From Oerskovia douganii (GTDB lineage: Bacteria > Actinomycetota > Actinomycetes > Actinomycetales > Cellulomonadaceae), in NCBI RefSeq assembly GCF_015142735.1, contig NZ_JACSPN010000020.1, positions 1 to 64,000 on the forward strand: 64,000 nucleotides of DNA, in the 5' to 3' direction. The position numbers were made by a program, and so were the translations under genes. Under the pieces are notes generated by a model that saw only the letters and a list, made by a program, of their open reading frames with translations, did not search any database and was not told the origin of the DNA. This document shows positions 51,987 to 60,134 of the stretch, piece by piece; positions within the stretch are counted from its first letter, which is position 1, and each line of letters opens with the position of its first letter.

Positions 51987-53971
51987 ACCGAAGGGACCTC
52001 CAAGACCGGGAGCGCTAGATGTGGCCGCATCGTCATCGGAAGGAAGTCCGCCGCACTCATGAGAATCGGTTGGTCAGCTGCGCTGGCCCCCCAGCGAAGA
52101 GCACTCGTGTTCCCCGAAACGATCGGCTTTAGGCAGTACGCGCGATGGAGCATCATGCGGCGTATCACCTCTTTGCTTGGAATCAGTGTTCCAACCATCA
52201 GGACATCCGGCGTCTCTAGAATAGTTCTGGGCTGGATAGGCTGGCTTGTGGCGAGACGCGCGGATACTACTGAGCACATCGAGTCATTGAATCGCGTGAA
52301 GAACTCTCCGACGCGGTGCGTCGGCACCGATGCGTCCACTATCAGGATCATGCGGTGGAATTCAACAGCTCGTCGACGGTAAGCGCCAACCATCACTTCA
52401 GCGTCGCTGAGGGAGGATACCCTGGCCGCAAGCGTGGGTAGCGGTCTCATCGATACCGTCCGGCCGAGGGCGCTGAGGATCGTCTGAGCCCGGTGCGCAT
52501 ACGTGTGAGCCTCGAGTACCGTTTCTTGTCCTCGGAGGGTGTTGGATTCGATCTCTTCCTTGTTTAACTGAAGGAAACGATCACGATCCCTGTCCATGAA
52601 CACGACGGAATCTCCGAAGTACCTTTCGATTCCCGGGGAATAGTTGGAAACAACCATTGTTCCCGACGCGGCCAGTTCGAACACTCGACGCGCAAACATG
52701 CTGTTGGATGTTGTCACCGTATTGACGTTCATCCCGATGGTTGCGCGGCGATACAAGTCCGCGGTCAGACTGTGTTTGACCGCGGGGTGGATGTACCTTG
52801 CGTACTCATCCGGGTACCGCCGGTCAGGCGAATTGACCGCGGAATCGCGGTCGTAGATCGCGAGCGATCGGCCAGATTTGATTACGTCATTGAACATTGA
52901 CCGCATAGCGCTGGAGCGCTCTTCGTGAATGCTGTACCAAGCCCCGGCGAAGATGATCTGGTCTCGCCGAGCATGCAGCGGGAGTGGGTTGAATAGTTGA
53001 GTTTGCGCCGCGAACGGTAGAAGGCCGACTCTCCCGGACCCCATGAATTTCATGTAGTCCGGGATGCACTCTTCAGCCGTAGTGAATACGTGGTCGAATC
53101 GACTTGCAGTATCCACAAAATCGTTCACCCTGTCGCCGAAGTGCGTCGGATCTTCCTTGTTCCAGAAGATCGTTGGGATGCCCATGGTTTTGCAGTACGA
53201 AAGAATATCGAAGAGTACACTGCGGTTCTCGTAGGCGAACTTTACGCTTCCGTAGATCATTCCGCGCCAGGGGCGGGTGATCGGATCGACGCCGGCCCAA
53301 GCGGATTCGCACAGAAGAAACTCTGGTTGATGCTTTTCCATCTGTTCCCGCCACGACGAGGGATCGAGGGCGACCGCGTCGAATTCGGGCGAGAAGCTGT
53401 TGTACGTAAACTCGTCACAAATGATCGCAACACGCACGTCCTTCGCGCGTTCCGCCTTGTTGGCGTAGGACTGTTCGATATCGTCCGGAGTTGCGATGCG
53501 CGGAATTATCTGTCGCTCGATTGGCCAGTTCGATCTGTTCTGGCTAGCGTCGTCCGGATCTTCAGTTCGGGACGCATTCATGGTCGCGGTTGGCACAGGC
53601 GTTTGTGCTGCCGCGCCATTCGTGCTGCCGCGTGCGGCCGAAGTAGCTGAGTCGCCTTTTGGTCGGGCACTCGATTGCGCGGGTGCTGGGGCCTGGGCGA
53701 GGCGGCGGACGGCGCTCTCAATACGGCCCTCGCGAATATCGCGTCGGCGGTCATTGGCTGAGGTGATTGCGACATAGATTGCCACGAGAATGGCAACCGC
53801 CGATACGCTGAGTGCCCTATAGTTCTGGTGCAGGAGAGCAGTTCCGCCAAGTATTACAATCGCAATCGCGATGATTGTTCGAATTCCCCCAACTCTTCCC
53901 ACGGCGAATCGTCCTAGTGCGCTTCTCGTGGTTGAGGTACTGCGAGAAAGATATCGCTTCACCATGTTCAT
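51983..53971 (-). CDS. CgeB-like glycosyltransferase with N-terminal membrane segments (low-G+C paralogue)
   Basis: 662 residues from the ATG at 53971, which overlaps the wecC stop as ATGA. Two hydrophobic helices (about 30-70), an Ala/Pro/Ser/Thr-rich linker, then a CgeB/glycosyltransferase-family region (about 170-520) with VRVAIICDEFTYNSF, LLCESAWAG, GIPTIFWNKEDPTHF, FDHVFTTAEECIPDYMKFMG and MFARRVFELAASGTMVVSNYSPGIERYF. It is clearly related to the next high-G+C protein but differs in both termini. The C-terminal ~150 residues are unassigned. Confidence 0.82.
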   Translation of the reverse strand: MNMVKRYLSRSTSTTRSALGRFAVGRVGGIRTIIAIAIVILGGTALLHQNYRALSVSAVAILVAIYVAITSANDRRRDIREGRIESAVRRLAQAPAPAQSSARPKGDSATSAARGSTNGAAAQTPVPTATMNASRTEDPDDASQNRSNWPIERQIIPRIATPDDIEQSYANKAERAKDVRVAIICDEFTYNSFSPEFDAVALDPSSWREQMEKHQPEFLLCESAWAGVDPITRPWRGMIYGSVKFAYENRSVLFDILSYCKTMGIPTIFWNKEDPTHFGDRVNDFVDTASRFDHVFTTAEECIPDYMKFMGSGRVGLLPFAAQTQLFNPLPLHARRDQIIFAGAWYSIHEERSSAMRSMFNDVIKSGRSLAIYDRDSAVNSPDRRYPDEYARYIHPAVKHSLTADLYRRATIGMNVNTVTTSNSMFARRVFELAASGTMVVSNYSPGIERYFGDSVVFMDRDRDRFLQLNKEEIESNTLRGQETVLEAHTYAHRAQTILSALGRTVSMRPLPTLAARVSSLSDAEVMVGAYRRRAVEFHRMILIVDASVPTHRVGEFFTRFNDSMCSVVSARLATSQPIQPRTILETPDVLMVGTLIPSKEVIRRMMLHRAYCLKPIVSGNTSALRWGASAADQPILMSAADFLPMTMRPHLALPVLEVPSV

Positions 53972-55224
53972 CGCCACATTCCCCGAGTATCGATCGAGAT
54001 CGTCGAGGGCACCGATTCCCTTAGGTTCTCCTGGTGGAACGCATCATGGTCGACAAGGAGAACCGAGACGTCGGCCCGCATCAACGCGTCCTCAAGTGAC
54101 ACCAATTCGACGTTTCGACGGTTTGCCAGCTCCTTGGGGAGTTCCTCGATGTGCGGCTCGACGACGAGGATCGTCCCATCGGCCATCTCGTCCGCAAGCT
54201 GTTCGACGATCTTGCGCGCCGGAGACTCGCGAAGGTCATCGATGTTCGCCTTGAAGGCGAGACCCAGTGCGGCCACGGTCGGGCTCGCGACGCCCTCCGC
54301 GGCTGTGCGCACCTTGTCGATGACCCACTGAGGCTTCGCATCGTTGACCTCCCGGGCGGTGCGGATCAAGCGCGCGTCCTCGGGGGCTGCGTCGACGATG
54401 AACCACGGGTCCACTGCGATGCAGTGCCCCCCCACACCCGGGCCGGGCTGGAGGATGTTCACGCGCGGGTGGTGGTTCGCGAGGCGGATGAGTTCCCAGA
54501 CGTCGATGCCCAGGTTGTCGCTGATGACAGAGAGTTCGTTGGCGAACGCGATGTTCACGTCGCGGAACGAGTTCTCCACGAGCTTGGCCATCTCCGCCGT
54601 CACGGCGTCCGTCAGGAGGATCTCGCCCTGGCAGAACACCTGGTAGAGGTCGCGAGCTCGCTCAGCAGCCTCGGCAGTGAGCCCGCCGACGATACGGTCG
54701 TTCGTGACGAGCTCGATCATCACGCGCCCAGGGAGCACACGCTCCGGACAGTGCGCGACGTGGATGACCGGGCGGCTTCCCGAGCCGTCGAGGCTCAGGT
54801 CCGGACGAGCCTCGAGGATCCAGTCCGCCATGCGCTGCGTCGCTCCGGGAGGGGACGTCGACTCGAGGATCAAGAGTTCGCCACCCTGGAGCTGAGGCGC
54901 GATCGCCTGAGCAGCGGCCTGGATGTACGACAGGTCCGGCTTCATGCCATCCGTGAAGGGCGTGGGCACAGCCACGATGAAGGCGTCCGCCGGGGACGGT
55001 GTGAGCGCTGCGCTCAGCTTCCCCTGCGTCACGGCCCCCGCCACGTACGTCGCGAGGTCCGGCTCGACGAACGGTACGTCGCCGCGGTTCACCGCATCGA
55101 CGGTCCTCTGACTGATGTCGACCCCGAGGACCGTCACGTCCTGCGACGCCAGGATCGCGGCCGTCGGCAGGCCGATGTATCCCAGTCCGATCACCGCGAC
55201 AGAGCTGATGCCCATGGTGTTCAC
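53968..55224 (-). CDS. wecC: UDP-N-acetyl-D-mannosaminuronate dehydrogenase
   Basis: 418 residues. Oxidises UDP-ManNAc twice with NAD to UDP-ManNAcA. Rossmann motif VIGLGYIGLPTA, FIVAVPTPF, ESTSPPGAT, HCPERVLPGR, catalytic Lys in AEMAKLVENSFRDVNIAFANE (Lys214), nucleophile in GPGVGGHCIAVDP (Cys268) and FKANIDDLRESPA are intact; the motif set fits the WecC subclass rather than UDP-glucose dehydrogenases. Pairs with WecB. High-G+C, whereas the gene it overlaps downstream is not. Start could also be the ATG at 55215. Confidence 0.95.
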   Translation of the reverse strand: MNTMGISSVAVIGLGYIGLPTAAILASQDVTVLGVDISQRTVDAVNRGDVPFVEPDLATYVAGAVTQGKLSAALTPSPADAFIVAVPTPFTDGMKPDLSYIQAAAQAIAPQLQGGELLILESTSPPGATQRMADWILEARPDLSLDGSGSRPVIHVAHCPERVLPGRVMIELVTNDRIVGGLTAEAAERARDLYQVFCQGEILLTDAVTAEMAKLVENSFRDVNIAFANELSVISDNLGIDVWELIRLANHHPRVNILQPGPGVGGHCIAVDPWFIVDAAPEDARLIRTAREVNDAKPQWVIDKVRTAAEGVASPTVAALGLAFKANIDDLRESPARKIVEQLADEMADGTILVVEPHIEELPKELANRRNVELVSLEDALMRADVSVLLVDHDAFHQENLRESVPSTISIDTRGMWR

Positions 55225-55235
55225 GTTCTCCCTGC

Positions 55236-57143
55236 TCAGACGAGGACGTGCGAGTCCGCACGTCCGTAGAACTCGACACGGCCGCTCGCAAGGAGCTCGG
55301 CGTCAGAAACTGTCCAGGTGTGCGCCCCGGACCCGGAGCGCACCTGGACAAAGTTGAAGCGGTCCGCCGAGTACACGCGTGCCCCTGCATCCACAGCATC
55401 CCGGAGGAAGGCGGTGTCCTCACCGCGGCCCACATCGTGGAAGGGGAGGCCCGTCGCCAGGTCTCGGCGAGCGACGATCGTCGGTCCCATCACGAAGTCG
55501 GTGAAACGGCGCTCACGGTCGGCGAAACGCAGCAGCGTGGCGTCCATGCGCTCGACGTACATGTAGTGTGCCTGCTTGCCGACGACTTCCGCACCGCTGT
55601 ACGCCATGGCGTACAGCTGGTCGGAGAGGTACTGCGCGCCGTAGAGGTCGTCGTCGTCCATCTTGGCCACGACGTCTCCGTCCGCGGCGGAAACCAGCCG
55701 GTTCAGGCAACCTCCGAGCGAGACGTCAGAGCCAGCAGTCAGGAGCACCAGCTCCTCGATGCCCGCCGCCTTGGCGCGCACCCGCAGGTCTGCCTCGTCG
55801 ACCTCGAACCCGTGGGTCAGCAGCGCCAACTGAAGCGCGACATCCTCCTGGCCGCCGACCGTCCGCAGGACGTGGTCGAGCTGGTGTGGCCGGTTGGTCG
55901 AGACCAATGCTGTGACGGACGGGCGCGGAACCACCGGAGAGTCCGCCAGGCCGACACTGTGCAGCACGCTCTGCATGCGGGCCCCGTAGGTGTGCTCGCG
56001 CCAGATTCGGCGCTGCCCCAGGTGCGTCGCACGATCGCGCAGCTCCTCGGAACGTACGAGTGCCCGCACGGTGTTTCCTGCCTCCGCACGCTCGGAGACC
56101 ACGAACACCTCGTCCGCGGGGAAGAACTCACCGATCGCGCGGCTCGGGGTGGTCACGACGGGTGTGCCGCAGGCCGTGATCTCGAAGACCCGGCGAGCGC
56201 ACATGCTCGGGGAGCCCACGATCGAGTTCACGTTGAGGAACACCTTGTACTCGCGGTAGGCCGTGAGCATCCGCTCGTAGTCCAGAGAGCCCACCACGCG
56301 GTCGGCCAACGGCTCCGGGAACTGGTAGTTCTTGTCGCCGCCCTGGAAGCGGGAGAAGATTTCCAGCCCGTGCTCCATGCGCGACGAGACGTCGAACGCC
56401 CCACCCAGGAGCAAGTCCATCTGCTCACGACGTTCGGGGTACTTGTGGGCGAAGTACATGCCACCGAACGCGACGTCCCGCTCCGGACCGCGCCCGTGCG
56501 GCCGGATCGGGTTGTGGATCGCGGGCTGCGCGGCAAAGGGGAGAACGCTCACACGGTCGTGGCCGAGCCGCGCGACGTAGTCAGGTACCCGGTCGACGTC
56601 GGTCGTGCAGACGTGGTCGAAGAGCGCCGCCGCATCGAGGAAGTCCTCGAAGTGGACCGGGTCCTCCTTGTTCCAGAAGACCGTCGGGATGCCCCGCTCA
56701 CCGCAGTACGCGACCAGCTCGACGAACGCCGGTCGGGGGGCCGACGTCCCGGTGAGGTGGTACTGCCAGGCCCCGCCGTTGCCGTTCCATGCCGACTCGA
56801 CGAAGAGCAGGTCGATCGGCTCGTCAGCCAGCACCTGACGCCATGACGAGGGCTTGAGCAGCACCTGGTCCCACTCGAACGCGAACGCGAGCCGGGAGAA
56901 GTCGTCAAGGATGACGCCCACACGCAAGCCAGGCCGAGCAGGCAGACGACCAGAGAAGTCCCACGGGTCGAATGTCAGTTCGCCATCACTGGTGCGGTAC
57001 CCACCTTGCCCGCTCCCCGAGGAGGGAACGCGCTGCCGACGGAGGAAGGACTGCAGCTGGGAGACCCCGCCGTGCCGAAGATGCCAGAGGGCCCGGCGCG
57101 CCGCGCCCAGTCCCCCGCCCCTGCGAGTCGTCACATCTGCCAT
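55236..57143 (-). CDS. CgeB-like glycosyltransferase fused to a GT2-like domain
   Basis: 635 residues. Residues ~70-400 match the CgeB-like half of the low-G+C paralogue (LRVGVILDDFSRLAF, LLFVESAWNGNGGAWQYHL, GIPTVFWNKEDPVHF, FDHVCTTDVDRVPDYVARLG, MCARRVFEITACGTPVVTTPSRAIGEFF). From ~410 on is a GT2-like domain (VTALVSTNRPHQLDHVLRTV, GDVVAKMDDDDLYGAQYLSDQ, GRGEDTAFLRDAV) with DDD metal residues. First gene of the leftward operon, 11 nt ahead of wecC. Probably builds two steps of the repeat unit. Confidence 0.85.
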   Translation of the reverse strand: MADVTTRRGGGLGAARRALWHLRHGGVSQLQSFLRRQRVPSSGSGQGGYRTSDGELTFDPWDFSGRLPARPGLRVGVILDDFSRLAFAFEWDQVLLKPSSWRQVLADEPIDLLFVESAWNGNGGAWQYHLTGTSAPRPAFVELVAYCGERGIPTVFWNKEDPVHFEDFLDAAALFDHVCTTDVDRVPDYVARLGHDRVSVLPFAAQPAIHNPIRPHGRGPERDVAFGGMYFAHKYPERREQMDLLLGGAFDVSSRMEHGLEIFSRFQGGDKNYQFPEPLADRVVGSLDYERMLTAYREYKVFLNVNSIVGSPSMCARRVFEITACGTPVVTTPSRAIGEFFPADEVFVVSERAEAGNTVRALVRSEELRDRATHLGQRRIWREHTYGARMQSVLHSVGLADSPVVPRPSVTALVSTNRPHQLDHVLRTVGGQEDVALQLALLTHGFEVDEADLRVRAKAAGIEELVLLTAGSDVSLGGCLNRLVSAADGDVVAKMDDDDLYGAQYLSDQLYAMAYSGAEVVGKQAHYMYVERMDATLLRFADRERRFTDFVMGPTIVARRDLATGLPFHDVGRGEDTAFLRDAVDAGARVYSADRFNFVQVRSGSGAHTWTVSDAELLASGRVEFYGRADSHVLV

Positions 57144-57261
57144 CCTGCTCGTTGCCTTGGAGCACCCGTATCCAGCGCGGACGCGGGAAGTGCTCGGACG
57201 AGCAGGCCTCGGAGTGCGGCACTATAGTACCGCTCCCAGGTGACTCACAGTGGCATGTGTC

Positions 57262-58545
57262 TCACGGCACGAAGGCGACGACCACCCGGCCGGACCCGCG
57301 CAGCGCCAACGTTCCCGTGGCGTGCGGGACGAAGACCGACTCTCCCGCACGCACCACTGCCCGCAGAGATTCACCCGACCGGTCGCTACCGACAGCAGGA
57401 CAAAGCGTCTCGATCTGCCCATCGAGGACGAGGACGATCCGGGGGCCCTCGGCCCGCACCGTCACGGCTCCGTCGTCGGCCGACAGCTCACCCATGACGA
57501 GCGCGAACTCCGGGATCGCCGCGCGGTACTCGCGGAGCCCACCGCCCTCAGCGAGTGCGCCCCGACGTCCGGCCCCGCGCCCCGTCCCGAGCGGCCGGAC
57601 CCGCGGGCGCGCCGCAGGCCCCGGCGAGTACACGACGCACGCCAGGAGCGCCTCGACGTCGACCCGCTTGGTGGTGAGTCCGGCGCGCAGCACGTTGTCC
57701 GAGCTCGACATGACCTCGACCGCGCACCCGGCGAGATAGGCGTGCACGTGCCCGGCCGGGACGAACATCGACTCCCCCGGCTCGAGCGTGACACGGTTGA
57801 GCATCATCGACACGATCGCCCCGGGATCCCCCGGGTGCTGCTCCGCGAGGGCCACCACCGTCGCGTCGGCACGCGGCGACGTCGTGCCTTCACCCAGACG
57901 AGAAGCGACGTCGGCGACGGTCACGGCCAGGTCCGCCGCGACGTCGGGCAGGGTCCTCGCGTGCAGCGCGAGCGTGAACGCCTCCTGCAACCCGACCGCA
58001 GAAGGACGCACCTCGAGCGCGGCTCGCATCCGCGCGACCAGGTCGCCGCGCAGCCCGTCGAGCAGCTCCAGCACCCGCGTCGGGCGACGGAACCCCGAGA
58101 GCCCCTCGAAGCGGCTGATCGCGACGACCATCTCCGGCTTGTGCTGGTCGTCGTGGAAGCTGCGATCCGCGGACCCCCGCGGGATGCCCGCCCGGTTCTC
58201 GCGGTTGAACCCCGCCCGCGCGCGGTGCGGCTGCGGGTGGACCTGCAACGACAGCGCGCGGTCCGCAGCGAGCACCTTGAGCAGGTACGGCAGGCGGGGC
58301 CCGTACTCGTCCAGCACGCGCTGCCCGAGCATCGCGACCGGGTCTGCACGGATCAGGTCCGCCAGGGACGCCGAAGGCCCGCCGTCGGCCGAAGCCGACG
58401 ACGGGCCTTTCGGGTGTGCGCCCATCCACATCTCGGCGAGGGGACCTCCGTCCTGCTCCAGGCCCAGCAAGGAGTGCAGGGCACTCCTCGAACCCCAGTC
58501 GTAGGACTGGAGCGTGGGCGTCAGGTGCAGGATCGGCGAGGTCAT
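57262..58545 (-). CDS. manA: Mannose-6-phosphate isomerase, class I
   Basis: 427 residues. Interconverts fructose-6-P and mannose-6-P, feeding GDP-mannose or related sugars. YDWGSRSALHSLLG, AEMWMGAHPKGPS, PYLLKVLAADRALSLQVHP (zinc ligands Gln/His), HKPEMVVAISRFEGLSGFR (Glu) and VPAGHVHAYLAGCAVEVMSSSDNVLRAGLTTKRVD (His, catalytic Arg) make the assignment secure. ATG at 58545 gives the proper family beginning. Lies between the polysaccharide operon and the NCS2 permease on the same strand. Confidence 0.96.
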   Translation of the reverse strand: MTSPILHLTPTLQSYDWGSRSALHSLLGLEQDGGPLAEMWMGAHPKGPSSASADGGPSASLADLIRADPVAMLGQRVLDEYGPRLPYLLKVLAADRALSLQVHPQPHRARAGFNRENRAGIPRGSADRSFHDDQHKPEMVVAISRFEGLSGFRRPTRVLELLDGLRGDLVARMRAALEVRPSAVGLQEAFTLALHARTLPDVAADLAVTVADVASRLGEGTTSPRADATVVALAEQHPGDPGAIVSMMLNRVTLEPGESMFVPAGHVHAYLAGCAVEVMSSSDNVLRAGLTTKRVDVEALLACVVYSPGPAARPRVRPLGTGRGAGRRGALAEGGGLREYRAAIPEFALVMGELSADDGAVTVRAEGPRIVLVLDGQIETLCPAVGSDRSGESLRAVVRAGESVFVPHATGTLALRGSGRVVVAFVP

Positions 58546-58561
58546 CGCCAGCGAGCGTACG

Positions 58562-60031
58562 TCAGACGCCCAGGGCGTCGCTGATCGGGTCGAGGGTGAA
58601 GTAGATGACGAACGCTGCCGCGGCCACCCACATGAGCGGGTGGATCGCCTTGACCTTGCCCAGCGCCAGCTTGATGACCACGAACGCCAGGAAGCCCGCA
58701 CCGATCCCGGCCGTGATCGAGTACGTGAAGGGCATGAGCGCGATCGTGAGGAATGCCGGGATGGCCACCTCGACGTTGTTCCACTTGATACCCGTGATCT
58801 GGGTCATCATGAGGAAGCCGACGAGGACCAGGGCGGGCGCTGCGGCCTCGCTCGGGACCAGGGCGACGAGCGGCGAGAGGAACGTCGCCAGGAGGAAGGC
58901 GATACCGGTCACGACGGCCGAGAGGCCCGTGCGAGCCCCCTCGCCCACGCCGGTCGTCGACTCCACGTAGCTCGTGTTGGACGAGACGCTCGCAGCGCCG
59001 CCGGCAGCGGCCGCGATCGAGTCGACGACCAGGATCGCGCGAGACTTGGGCGGGTTGCCCGTCTCGTCGAGCAGACCACCCTCCGAGCCCACGGCGACCA
59101 TGGTGCCCATGGTGTCGAAGAAGTCCGCGAGGAGCAGAGAGAAGACGAGCAGGACGACCGTGACGACGCCGACCTTCTCGATCGAGCCCAGCAGCGAGAA
59201 CTGGCCGAGCAACCCGAAGTCCGGCACGGAGACCGGGCTGCCGTCGAGAGCCGGGGCGTTCAGGCTCCAGCCGTTCGCCGCGCCGGCGCCCTTGGTGCCG
59301 ACGCCCGCGATCGCCTGGATGACCACCGCGAGGACCGTCGCGGCGAGGATCGAGATGAGGATCGCTCCCCGTACCTTGCGCACCCACAGGACGATCATGA
59401 GGACTAGGCCCACCACGAAGACGAGGATCGGCCAGCCCGCGAGGGACCCGGTCGCGCCGAGCTGGAGCGGCGTCCCGCCGCCCGAGGCGACGAAGCCCGC
59501 GTTGACCAGACCGACGAGCGCGATGAACAGGCCGATACCGACGCTGATCGCCGTCTTGAGCTCGACCGGGACGGCGCGGAACACGGCCTCACGGAAGCCC
59601 GTGAGGACGAGCACGAGGATGATGAGGCCCTCGATGACCACGATGCCCATCGCGTCGGCCCACGTGACGTCGGGGATCGTGGCGATCGTGAACGCGACGA
59701 CCGCGTTCAGGCCGAGCCCCGCGGCCAGAGCCATGGGGTAGTTCGCGAAGACGCCCATCGCGATCGTCATGATCCCGGCGACGAGCGCCGTGGTGGCCGC
59801 GATCATGGCCATGTTCGGTCCGTCGGTGCCGCCGCCCAGGAAGCGGCCCGTGCCGTCCGCACCCGAGAGGATGATCGGGTTCAGGATGATGATGTAGGAC
59901 ATCGCGAAGAACGTGACGAGACCGCCACGGATCTCGGCGCCGATGGTCGAGCCGCGCTCGGTGATCTTGAAGAAGCGGTCGATGCCGCTGGAACGCGGGG
60001 GTGCTTTGCGCTCGTCAGTCGTGGTGGTCAT
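58562..60031 (-). CDS. NCS2 family nucleobase permease (AzgA/GhxP-like)
   Basis: 489 residues, 12-14 membrane segments. FKITERGSTIGAEIRGGLVTFFAMSYIIILNPIILS, GVFANYPMALAAGLGLNAVVAF, LADFFDTMGTMVAVGSEGGLLDE and SNTSYVESTTGVGEGARTGLSAVVTG are the distinctive AzgA-branch motifs, which carry adenine, guanine or hypoxanthine with protons. ATG at 60031 is chosen; the in-frame extension to 60079 lacks similarity. It has no evident link to polysaccharide synthesis. Confidence 0.94.
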   Translation of the reverse strand: MTTTTDERKAPPRSSGIDRFFKITERGSTIGAEIRGGLVTFFAMSYIIILNPIILSGADGTGRFLGGGTDGPNMAMIAATTALVAGIMTIAMGVFANYPMALAAGLGLNAVVAFTIATIPDVTWADAMGIVVIEGLIILVLVLTGFREAVFRAVPVELKTAISVGIGLFIALVGLVNAGFVASGGGTPLQLGATGSLAGWPILVFVVGLVLMIVLWVRKVRGAILISILAATVLAVVIQAIAGVGTKGAGAANGWSLNAPALDGSPVSVPDFGLLGQFSLLGSIEKVGVVTVVLLVFSLLLADFFDTMGTMVAVGSEGGLLDETGNPPKSRAILVVDSIAAAAGGAASVSSNTSYVESTTGVGEGARTGLSAVVTGIAFLLATFLSPLVALVPSEAAAPALVLVGFLMMTQITGIKWNNVEVAIPAFLTIALMPFTYSITAGIGAGFLAFVVIKLALGKVKAIHPLMWVAAAAFVIYFTLDPISDALGV

Positions 60032-60092
60032 GGGGAGAATGTTGCCAGACCTCGTGTCGCGGCCCCGAATCGTCCACATGCCGTGCTAGTGA

Positions 60093-60112
60093 GACGTGGC
60101 GATCGTCACGTC
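60093..60112. promoter_or_regulatory. 20-bp near-perfect palindrome upstream of the NCS2 permease
   Basis: GACGTG-G-CGATCG-T-CACGTC: symmetrical except one pair (G/T). It lies about 60-80 nt before the permease ATG and about 20 nt after the sugar-transferase stop, so it could be a purine-regulator operator or a terminator stem. Confidence 0.4.
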
Positions 60113-60134
60113 CGCAGCCGACCAGCGGTACCCC

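Larger units (their letters stand above)
46427..53967. other. Low-G+C cassette inside the polysaccharide locus
   Basis: G+C counted on sample lines is about 47-53%, against roughly 70% elsewhere. The cassette covers the 268-nt convergence gap after wecB (no gene or terminator recognised) and four leftward genes. No transposase, integrase or flanking direct repeat was found. Its right edge coincides with the wecC stop codon, so the junction is at gene-boundary precision. Confidence 0.85.

Noticed and set aside
46427-53967. Low-G+C island as a prophage or transposon
   Set aside because: No phage, transposase or integrase genes and no terminal repeats. Gene content is polysaccharide synthesis, so cassette exchange is the simpler explanation.
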